The position numbers were made by a program, and so were the translations under genes. The notes beneath the pieces are model-generated. The model was not told the origin of the DNA, made no database searches, and saw only the letters and a list, made by a program, of their open reading frames with translations. Source: Bacteroidota bacterium (lineage in GTDB: Bacteria; Bacteroidota; Bacteroidia; Flavobacteriales; Flavobacteriaceae). From it: a stretch of DNA of 7,779 bases. Positions 1 to 7,400 of this stretch are shown piece after piece (the stretch's first letter is position 1; each line of letters begins with the position of its first letter). The stretch spans positions 1 to 7,779 of the forward strand of contig JAJRSY010000245.1 of assembly GCA_024278565.1 (NCBI GenBank), written 5' to 3'.

Positions 1-2
1 AA

Positions 3-1328
3 GGTATTTTACAAGCCTTGAAAAATTTTGAAAATAAAGCGTTTACACCTGAAAAATTAGATGATACCAATTCGGATATAAAAGGAAAATGGAATAACAA
101 AATAACACAAAAAGAAGTTGCCTTTTCTTGGGATGATGATGCAGCAAATATCATCAGAAAAATAAACGCAGTAGATAGTTCTCCTGGAGTAAAAATCACC
201 TTATTAAATCAAGAGTTTTATTGCTTTGGAGCACATTTAGAAGAAAAATTAAAAGGAAAATCTGGCGAAATTATTGCACAAAGAAATAACGGAATCTGTG
301 TTGCGACCAAAAAAAATGCCGTTTGGCTAACGCAACTTAAAAAGGCAAAAAAAGATCAAATAAAATTACCTGCAACTATTGCTTTGGGAGGTTTAGCAAA
401 AGAGATTCCGGTTTTGGATATTTCTCCATTTAAAGAAATAAACCATAAAACTTGGCGAGAGATTTATTTTGAAAAAGATAATGAAATAGGCTATTTACAT
501 TTCAATTTTTATAATGGTGCAATGAGTGCAGCACAATGTTTGCGATTGAAAGATGCTATTATTGAAGCGAAAAAAAGTGTAAAATTATTGGTTTTAATGG
601 GCGGACGAGACGTTTGGTCAAACGGAATTCATTTAAATATCATTGAAAATGCCGAAAACCCTGCAAATGAATCTTGGAAAAACATCAATGCAATAGACGA
701 TTTAATTCTTGAAATCATTAATTCAACAGAACATTATATAATTTGTGCTTTGCAAGGAAATGCTGGTGCTGGTGGTGTTTCATTGGCATTGTCAGGAGAT
801 AAATTTATGGCAAGAAACGGAATAGTCATCAACCCGCATACCAAAAATATGGGCTTATACGGTTCAGAATATTGGACGTATTTATTGCCAAAAAGAATAG
901 GAATCGATAAAGCCAATAAATTCACGGAAGAATGTTTGCCTTGGGGAGTTGATATTGCCAAAGATATTGGCTTGATCGATGATTTTTATGGAGAAACCAA
1001 TCCAGAGTTTGTAAAATTCGTACAACAACAAGCGCAAGGTATTGCTAACTTATCATATTTTGACAAACTCATTGCCGCCAAAAAATTTCAGCGTAGAAAA
1101 GATGAAATGAACAAACCATTGGTTGAATATCGTACCGAAGAATTAGCAAAAATGAAAGCCAATTTCTATGATAATGATATGAATTATAATGAAAAACGTT
1201 ACAGTTTCGTTCATAAAATTCAGAATGAAAATGCGGATGATATAGAAGATTTATACAAAAGCCGAAGAACCATTTACCGAAAACGGAAATGGGAAAATAT
1301 ACAATACAAAGACAACAATGAGCGATAA
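3..1328 (+). CDS. hypX: HypX (HoxX), CO-ligand synthesis protein for [NiFe] hydrogenase, 3' part only
   Basis: HypX transfers a formyl group from formyl-tetrahydrofolate to CoA and decarbonylates formyl-CoA, giving the CO ligand of the hydrogenase iron in aerobic conditions (family knowledge). The frame is open to the left edge: codons before the TTG at 18 continue the protein (GILQA), so that TTG is not the start and the N-terminal formyl-THF-binding domain lies outside. Counting from codon 18, residues ~27-115 resemble the formyltransferase C-terminal domain (PGVK, FGAH, IIAQRNNGICVAT). Residues ~150-345 are the enoyl-CoA-hydratase-like domain, with GGRDVWSNGIHLN (195), QGNAGAGGVSLAL (246, likely oxyanion-hole region), NPHTKNMG (272) and LYGSEYWTYLLP (280). 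These strings are HypX-specific, not ordinary crotonase. The tail (YRTEELAKMKANFY) also fits. The cytoplasmic product overlaps hypE by 11 bases, implying translational coupling. No break is seen. Confidence 0.93.
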   Translation, partial: GILQALKNFENKAFTPEKLDDTNSDIKGKWNNKITQKEVAFSWDDDAANIIRKINAVDSSPGVKITLLNQEFYCFGAHLEEKLKGKSGEIIAQRNNGICVATKKNAVWLTQLKKAKKDQIKLPATIALGGLAKEIPVLDISPFKEINHKTWREIYFEKDNEIGYLHFNFYNGAMSAAQCLRLKDAIIEAKKSVKLLVLMGGRDVWSNGIHLNIIENAENPANESWKNINAIDDLILEIINSTEHYIICALQGNAGAGGVSLALSGDKFMARNGIVINPHTKNMGLYGSEYWTYLLPKRIGIDKANKFTEECLPWGVDIAKDIGLIDDFYGETNPEFVKFVQQQAQGIANLSYFDKLIAAKKFQRRKDEMNKPLVEYRTEELAKMKANFYDNDMNYNEKRYSFVHKIQNENADDIEDLYKSRRTIYRKRKWENIQYKDNNER

Positions 1329-2379
1329 AAAACCCGTAAAAATGCAATTGCAATGTCCAATGCCCAAATTGGATTTTGACGTGATTACTTTAGGTCACGG
1401 AAGTGGTGGTGTATTAACAAACAAGTTATTGGATACTGGCGTTTTCGATTTGTTGAGCAACGATATTTTAAACGAAAGGCACGATGGCGCTTTTATAGAA
1501 ATGAACGGAAAATTAGCATTTTCGACCGATAGTTTTTTGGTGTCGCCTATCTTTTTCCCTGGTGGAAATATTGGAGAATTGGCAGTTAATGGTACTGTAA
1601 ACGATTTAGCAATGTGTGGTGCAGTTCCCAAATACCTGTCCTTAAGTTTTATTATTGAAGAAGGATTGACAATGAAAGAATTTTGGAAGATACTCACTTC
1701 CATAAAATTTGCGTGTGAAAAAGCAGGTGTGCAAGTGGTTACAGGTGATACCAAAGTAGTGGAAAAAGGAAAAGGCGATAAAATATTTATCAACACGTCT
1801 GGTATTGGAAATGTACACCCCAAAGCAAAAATATCGGCAAATAATATTAAAACAGGAGATAAGATCATCATTAGTGGAAATATCGCTTCCCACGGAATGG
1901 CAATTATGTCGGTTCGTGAAGGCTTGGATTTTGATTCCGAAATAGTAAGTGATACCACAAATTTGAATCATACTATTATTAATTTAATCGAAAAATTTGG
2001 TGATGACATTCATTTAGTAACCGATCCAACTCGCGGTGGTGTTGCAACGGTTTTAAAAGAATTAGCCTTATCTTCTGAAATAGGAATTGAATTAAAGCAA
2101 AACGATTTACCCATAGATGAACAAGTGCATAGTGCTTGTGAATTGTTAGGTTTAGATCCATTATATGTTGCAAACGAAGGCTTGTTTTTAAGTTTTGTAG
2201 ATGCAAAAATAGCAACCGAATTTTTAGCAACTTTACATAAAGATGAAAACGGAATCAATGCAAAAATTATAGGCGAAGTAGTTGAAGAACACCAAAAACA
2301 AGTAATTATGGAAAGTGCCATTGGCGGAAAACGTGTGGTCAGTATGTTGCCAGGAGAACAATTACCTAGAATTTGTTAA
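1318..2379 (+). CDS. hypE: HypE, hydrogenase maturation carbamoyl dehydratase
   Basis: HypE receives a carbamoyl group from HypF on its C-terminal cysteine and dehydrates it with ATP to a thiocyanate, the source of the CN ligands of the [NiFe] site; it works with HypF and HypCD in the cytoplasm (family knowledge). The 353-residue product is full length. Seen: CPMP at 13-16, glycine-rich LGHGSGG (25-31), FSTDSFLVSPIFFPGGNIG (68-86), NGTVNDLAMCGAVP (91-104), VTGDTKVV (141-148), DPTRGG (236-241), and the terminal PRIC with the required Cys353 as last residue. All are hallmarks of this AIR-synthase-like family. The ATG at 1318 lies inside the end of hypX (11-base overlap). A second in-frame ATG at 1342 (Met9) begins 13 bases after the hypX stop and is a possible alternative. 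There is no clear Shine-Dalgarno, as is usual in Bacteroidota. Confidence 0.97.
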   Translation: MSDKKPVKMQLQCPMPKLDFDVITLGHGSGGVLTNKLLDTGVFDLLSNDILNERHDGAFIEMNGKLAFSTDSFLVSPIFFPGGNIGELAVNGTVNDLAMCGAVPKYLSLSFIIEEGLTMKEFWKILTSIKFACEKAGVQVVTGDTKVVEKGKGDKIFINTSGIGNVHPKAKISANNIKTGDKIIISGNIASHGMAIMSVREGLDFDSEIVSDTTNLNHTIINLIEKFGDDIHLVTDPTRGGVATVLKELALSSEIGIELKQNDLPIDEQVHSACELLGLDPLYVANEGLFLSFVDAKIATEFLATLHKDENGINAKIIGEVVEEHQKQVIMESAIGGKRVVSMLPGEQLPRIC

Positions 2380-2383
2380 AGAA

Positions 2384-2473
2384 TTTCCCGCAGATTTCGC
2401 AGATTTACGCAGAAGTAATCAGTGGTTATCTATAAAATTTTCGGTATACAAATCTGTGATAATCTGTGGGAGA
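2384..2473 (+). repeat. Long imperfect inverted repeat between hypE and the NHL gene; strong predicted RNA hairpin
   Basis: The left arm at 2384-2406 pairs with the right arm at 2450-2473. I count 23 pairs by hand, with one bulged base (2460) and a 43-base loop. Twenty pairs are Watson-Crick and three are wobbles (2399/2457, 2390/2467, 2385/2472). The arms carry short tandem units: CGCAGATTT at 2389 and 2398 with a partial CGCAGA at 2408, and AATCTGTG at 2451 and 2461. The downstream stretch is A-rich with no T-run, so it is not a typical intrinsic terminator. From memory, intergenic elements of this CGCAGATTT/AATCTGTG style recur in many Bacteroidota genomes; this was not searched here. It could be an mRNA-stabilising or processing hairpin inside the operon, or a dispersed repeat. 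Confidence 0.8.
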
Positions 2474-2491
2474 AGAATAGAATAAACAAAA

Positions 2492-3595
2492 ATGAATTAC
2501 AAAACACTAGGCGATAAAGTAAAAAACGCACGACTTTTTAAAGGCTCAAAAAACAATCCGTTTTTAGCGCCAAGAGGCGTTTTTGTAGCAAAAAATATGC
2601 TATTTGTTTCAGATACTGCCAGAAATAGAGTTTTTATTTGGAAAATAGTGCCAACAACTGAATTTCAAGAACCAGATATTATCTTAGGACAATCTGAAGT
2701 AGATGAAATTGGCAGAAATGCTGGTGGAGAAGTGAATGAAAGTACCTTGCTTTATCCTTCAGGAATTTGGTCGGACGGTAATAAACTTGTAGTAGCAGAT
2801 GCTTGGAACCACCGCGTTTTAATTTGGCACACTTTACCAACAAAAAATGCACAACCTGCCGATGTTGTTTTGGGTCAAAAAGATTTTAATTCCAATTTAC
2901 CGAATGGCGCTATTGGCAATGATCCAACATCACAAACTTTAAATTGGCCTTACGGCGTTTTTTCTGACGGAAAATCACTTTGGATTGCAGATACAGGAAA
3001 CCGTAGAGTTTTATTTTACAATAAAATTCCGACTAAAAATTGTACTAAAGCAGATAAAGTTATCGGTAAACCAAACTTTAATACCAGAGATTACGAAAAT
3101 AATGATGCTATTTGGCCGTACTCTATTAAAATAAACGACAAAGGAAATTTGGCAATTGCAGACACGCAATTCTACAGAATTTTGATTTGGAATAATAAAA
3201 ATGATGCCTTTAGCAAACAAGCGGATATTATAATTGGGCAAGAAAATTTTGATAATGCAGGTCAAAATCAGTTTCGATTAGCACCAGAAAAAAACACCTT
3301 AAATTGGACGTATGATGCTTGTTTTTATAATGATGGAATTTTAGTAAATGATACAGGAAACAGTAGAATACTTGGTTTTCATAAAATACCAACTAAAAAT
3401 AATGAAAATGCCGATTTTTTAATTGGCAGAGAAAATTTTACTACAAGTAGCGATTTTAAAGACAATTTATTAGGAACAAAAAGTGCAATTTATTGGCCGT
3501 TTTCAGTTACTACAGAAAAAGACACCTTATATATTGCAGATACAGGAAACCATAGAATAGTAATTTGCGAGATTAAAAACTTATTGGAATTGTAA
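2492..3595 (+). CDS. NHL-repeat six-bladed beta-propeller protein, hydrogenase-operon associated
   Basis: The function is not known. The 367-residue protein is made of six NHL-like repeats, each with a D-x3-x-R-(V/I)-hydrophobic core: DTARNRVFIW (41), DAWNHRVLIW (103), DTGNRRVLFY (167), DTQFYRILIW (224), DTGNSRILGF (287) and DTGNHRIVIC (350). Their spacing is regular, at 57-64 residues. Five linkers share a second motif, (A/P)D-x-x-(L/I)G-(Q/K/R)-x-x-(F/V), at about 61, 123, 187, 244 and 307. WP(Y/F) or similar motifs precede most blades. The start MNYKTLGDKV has no signal peptide or lipobox and there is no membrane segment, so the protein is probably cytoplasmic. It follows hypE on the same strand after 112 bases and ends with tandem stops (TAA TAA). 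Placement suggests a scaffold or chaperone role in hydrogenase assembly, but this is inference. It could instead be an independent gene. Confidence 0.85.
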   Translation: MNYKTLGDKVKNARLFKGSKNNPFLAPRGVFVAKNMLFVSDTARNRVFIWKIVPTTEFQEPDIILGQSEVDEIGRNAGGEVNESTLLYPSGIWSDGNKLVVADAWNHRVLIWHTLPTKNAQPADVVLGQKDFNSNLPNGAIGNDPTSQTLNWPYGVFSDGKSLWIADTGNRRVLFYNKIPTKNCTKADKVIGKPNFNTRDYENNDAIWPYSIKINDKGNLAIADTQFYRILIWNNKNDAFSKQADIIIGQENFDNAGQNQFRLAPEKNTLNWTYDACFYNDGILVNDTGNSRILGFHKIPTKNNENADFLIGRENFTTSSDFKDNLLGTKSAIYWPFSVTTEKDTLYIADTGNHRIVICEIKNLLEL

Positions 3596-3602
3596 TAACA
3601 TC

Positions 3603-4325
3603 TTAATTAAAACTCAACCAAAGCCAATAAAACCCAATAACAATAGCAAATAAACCACCTGCAAAGCGAATACCTTTAAAGAAACTATCATTATGCTGCT
3701 GTTTTGAAAACTTTGTAAGTTTATTCAGAATAAAAGCATAGGCAGTCATTGCTAAAACAGTTCCAACAGCAAAACCTATAATATATTTTATACTATCAAA
3801 TTGATTTTCAAAGCCCAAAACTGGTAATAATAATAAAAAATGGGCAACGCCTGCTAATCCGTGTAAAAAACCAATACTAAAAGAAGATAGTATATTTTGT
3901 TTTATCTCTTTTTTATGTCTGTGTTGGTGTCCTTCATCATCCTTATGTTCGTGTTTATGTATATGAATATAGGTTTCTTCTTCTGAATGAACATGTGGAT
4001 GTTTGTGACTTTTCTGTTCATTAAAAATTCGATAAAAAGCCCAAACTCCAACGCCAATCAAAACAATTGCTACCAATTGCTCACTATATTCTGAAATTGC
4101 TTCTACAGGAATAAAGTCCTTAAATAATAAAAATAAAACACCTATGAAGAGCATTCCTAATAAATGTCCAAAACCCCAAGCCAAACCAATTTTCCACGCT
4201 TTTCGTTTGGTTTCAATCACTAAAGGTGTAACTGCTGCCAAATGGTCTGGACCAGAAATAACGTGTAGAATTGATGCTAAAGTGCCAGCAAGAAGGGGAA
4301 GGGTTATCATTTTAGAAAAAGACAT
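3603..4325 (-). CDS. NicO/UreH-type nickel (cobalt) permease with His-rich loop
   Basis: This is a predicted inner-membrane transporter of 240 residues, probably importing Ni2+ for hydrogenase maturation. Transmembrane segment 1 contains HVISGPDHLAAV (21-32), the His/Asp-His signature of the UreH branch of the NiCoT/NicO superfamily, followed by GFGH (51-54). A second half starts with GFLHGLAGVAHFLLLLPVLG (152-171), the usual inverted copy of the helix pair. About six hydrophobic segments are visible, near 7-35, 44-68, 82-101, 145-170, 178-198 and 218-238. The loop between halves (residues 107-137) holds 11 histidines and many acidic residues, a likely metal-binding segment. The gene converges on the NHL gene with 7 bases between stops. 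Direction (import or efflux) cannot be read from sequence: efflux members such as RcnA also have His-rich loops. The hydrogenase context favours import. G+C matches the hydrogenase genes. Confidence 0.88.
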   Translation of the reverse strand: MSFSKMITLPLLAGTLASILHVISGPDHLAAVTPLVIETKRKAWKIGLAWGFGHLLGMLFIGVLFLLFKDFIPVEAISEYSEQLVAIVLIGVGVWAFYRIFNEQKSHKHPHVHSEEETYIHIHKHEHKDDEGHQHRHKKEIKQNILSSFSIGFLHGLAGVAHFLLLLPVLGFENQFDSIKYIIGFAVGTVLAMTAYAFILNKLTKFSKQQHNDSFFKGIRFAGGLFAIVIGFYWLWLSFN

Positions 4326-4426
4326 GCTCAGGTACTATTGTCCTGAAGTTTGTATTCAATAATTGAAATTCGTAGTGTTCTTATAACCTTTTCTAGTTCG
4401 TTTTTGAAGCGGTGTCCAATACAACA
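4326..4426 (-). promoter_or_regulatory. Intergenic leader of the nickel permease gene with two palindromes
   Basis: These 101 bases separate the GT117 stop from the permease start, both genes reading on the minus strand. They contain a perfect 13-base palindrome, TTCAAT-A-ATTGAA (4355-4367), and a spaced palindrome, TCAGG-N9-CCTGA (4328-4346), which ends two bases upstream of the ATG and covers the ribosome-binding region. Either could be an operator for a metal-responsive repressor or an RNA element controlling initiation. They do not match the known NikR half-sites (GTATGA/TCATAC). I found no convincing Bacteroidota promoter (TTG then TAnnTTTG) and no hairpin with a T-run that would terminate the GT117 transcript, so read-through into the permease gene is possible. 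Confidence 0.3.
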
Positions 4427-7400
4427 TTAATTTGTAGTATCTACAATTGTTGAATCTGATGTAGCCGGTGCCGTATTCAACAAATCAGGGTCGGCATTTA
4501 GCGACGGTCTGCTTTCGTCTTCCTGAATTTGATCTTTATAGAAATGGCTGAACTTATCAATATACTCATTGAATATAAGCGTTTCTTTTTCGGCCATTTC
4601 ACGATCATCGTTGATAATAAGAATGTCAATATTTCGGCGGTAGGCCTCCAAATCACTAATAATGTCATCAATATTATCGTATTGCTGATCTGAACTGGTG
4701 CCTGCGGCATAGTTCAACCGTTCTTGGTATTTTGTTTTCAGCTTTTCAAAAAGACCATGGGCTTTTGAGGTTTCACCCACTTTATAATAGGTATCAACAA
4801 AGGGTTCTACCAAGGTATAGTACCCATATTGGTCTAAGGGTAAATTGGTCATGGCGATGTCAATGATCTCTTTCGCTTTCTCTATTTTGTTTTCTTCAAC
4901 AAGGGCTTCCGTCAAACGTGCGAGGTTGCCTCTAAAGGTTACGCCCTGTATTCTCGTTTGGGTATCGTGGTAAATATTTGGATCGCTTGAATTGCCCCAA
5001 TCCCATTTTTTGACGATGTTGTACATGAGGTCGGTATCTATCCGCCCCATTTCAAAGGCATTCTTCCTTTCGGTCTTAATGGGTACCAATTTATAGGCTA
5101 GGCCATCAAGTTGTAGATAGTCTTTCATCCATATAAATTCGGCATCGTCAAAACTTCCCCCTGAAAAATAAATGGGGCGTTTCCAGTCGTTATTGGCAAT
5201 AATATCCAACATCATCATGCTCTTTTTTGTAATTGCGCTCTTGGGTATGTCGATATCAATGTAATCGACGATAAGGGCTGAATCCTTTTGTTTGACCAGT
5301 CCGCTTGCCAGCACGTTTTTCTTGTTGACGGGTATGCGCAGTTTATTGGTGGGGTAGTAGACAATATTCAGTACATTTTCTGAATAGTCAGAAAGGTCGG
5401 CGCCCTTCTGTTCTAAATAGTACCTTAATTTTGTTTTGGGTCTGTCGTTGTCGATCCAATCAATAAATGATTGAACACTCCACCTGCTTTTTGAGACCTC
5501 TTTGTTGAAGAGGTCGTCGGCGTTTTGGTGGTACATCACGTCTCTAGATCCCCAACGGTATTTTTCGTGTCCGATCTGTGAGGGGATCGGGTCGCTTTCA
5601 TACGCTTTGCGCTTCATTTGGTCAATGTACCAATCAGTTTCGAAAAGGCTGGTACATACCACCCTGACATCGGTTCGATAGCCTTCTATTTCTTGTGCGT
5701 ACCAAAGCGGAAAGGTGTCGTTGTCACCAATGGTGAAAAGTATGGCGCCCGCATCTTCTTGGCATGAATCGAGATAGGCCATTGCGGTAGATCTGGCCGT
5801 AAAACGATTTGAACGGTCGTGATCGTCCCAATTTTGATAGGCCATAACGGTTGGTACGGCCAAAAGGCAGATTGCGGTTATCGCTGGAGCCAGAATTTTC
5901 GGGGTCAAGAACTTTTGTAGCTCATCGAATAGGCCATATACTCCAAGACCAATCCAAAGAGCGAATATATAGAACGAGCCAACTAGTGAATAATCACGTT
6001 CGCGGGGCTGAAAAATATAAGGGTTTGTATAAAATTGTATGGCAATGCCCGTAAACATAAAGAACATAAAGAGCACCCAGAATTGTTTCGGATTCTTAGA
6101 AATTTGAAATACCAAACCTATAATGCCCAACAATAGGGGCAAAAAGAAATAGGTGTTTCGCCCTTTGTTGTTTTTTATGTCGCTAGGTAGGTTGTCTTGA
6201 CTGCCCAAACGTATGCTGTCAATAAAATCAATGCCACTTAACCAGTTACCGTTGTCGTTGTACCGGCCCTGAACATCATTTTGCTTACCTGTAAAGTTCC
6301 ACATAAAGTAGCGCCAGTACATATAACCGAATTGAAACTCGAACATATACTTGATGTTCTGCCACACCGTAGGCGGTTGTACTTCTAAATAATCGCCAAA
6401 TCTTTTGATAAAGCCAATATATTGCTCGGCATCGATCTCACCATTAGCAAAACCGTCTTTGACCTGTTTTACCGCAACCCTAAGTTCTTCGTTCGATTGT
6501 TTCATCTTGAAATCAAGCGGGCCAAAATAGGTCATGTATTTTTCTGCATGCTGGGTGCTCCACATTCTTGGTAGAATGCCCACATGATCCTCATGCGCAT
6601 CTTGAAGGGCGTTTTTGTAATAGTTGACAATGACGTATTTGCCCAGTTTTTCATCACGTTCGTATTTTGGGGCTTCGTCTTTTTCTTTGCCGGCAGGGGC
6701 AAAAGCATCGGAGTAATAGGCACCGTAAACGGGACTATCGACCCCAGGGTATTGCTCTCGATTATAGTAAGCCAATAGCGAACGGGCATCAGAGGGGTCG
6801 TTCTCGTTGATGACCACATTGGCATTGGCCCGTATCGGAAGCATGATCCAAGATGAAAAACCTAGGAACAAGAACACCAAACAAAGTACAATGGTGTTTG
6901 CCGTTTTGAAATTGTTTTTTTTGGTATAGCTCAGGCCAAAATAGAAAGCCGCTATGAACAAGAGCCCGATGATGATCGATCCACTATTGAAAGGAAGCCC
7001 GATATTGTTGATAAAGAAAACCTCGCCCCACCCAAAAAGCTGAAGCACATAGGTCAGCGAAAATTTATAGACCATCATGAGCAGCCCAACTACTGCAATA
7101 TTGGCCAATAAGAAATTTTTTACCGTAATTTCCTTATAGGTCTTGAAATAATAGAGCAATCCTATTGACGGAATGGCCAAAAAGCCCATGAACTGTATGC
7201 CGAAGGTCAGGCCGACCACAAAAGAGATAAGAACCAACCATTTATTGCCCCTGGGGTCGTCTAGGTTATCGGTCCATTTGAGGCCCAGCCAAAGTAAAAG
7301 CGCCATGATAAAACTCGCCATGGCATATACTTCGGTCTCACCAGCGTTGAACCAAAAACTATCTGAGAACGCAAAGGCCAAAGAGCCTACAAGACCACTG

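Noticed and set aside
18..20. TTG as start codon of the first gene
   Set aside because: The frame is open to the left edge with HypX-like residues before it, and HypX always has an N-terminal formyltransferase-like domain, so this is an internal leucine codon.
1354..1365. Cys-containing N-terminal CPMP segment of HypE as an unusual extension
   Set aside because: From memory, many HypE proteins carry a similar CPxP stretch before the glycine-rich motif, so it is ordinary.
1395..1958. 187-residue open frame opposite hypE, and similar frames opposite hypX, hypE and the NHL gene
   Set aside because: These are antisense shadows of well-recognised genes with no family features and unlikely composition.
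2389..2470. CRISPR-like array because of repeated 9-base units
   Set aside because: The units are too short, are adjacent without spacers and occur in inverted orientation; there are no cas genes.
2384..2473. Intrinsic terminator after hypE
   Set aside because: The stem is long, but the loop is 43 bases and the following bases are A-rich with no T-run.
3581..3640. TTATTGG / CCAATAA inverted repeat as a bidirectional terminator
   Set aside because: It has only seven A+T-rich pairs with a 36-base loop inside coding sequence, which is too weak.
4144..4362. 72-residue plus-strand frame at the permease start
   Set aside because: It is antisense to the conserved first helices of the permease and lacks recognisable features.
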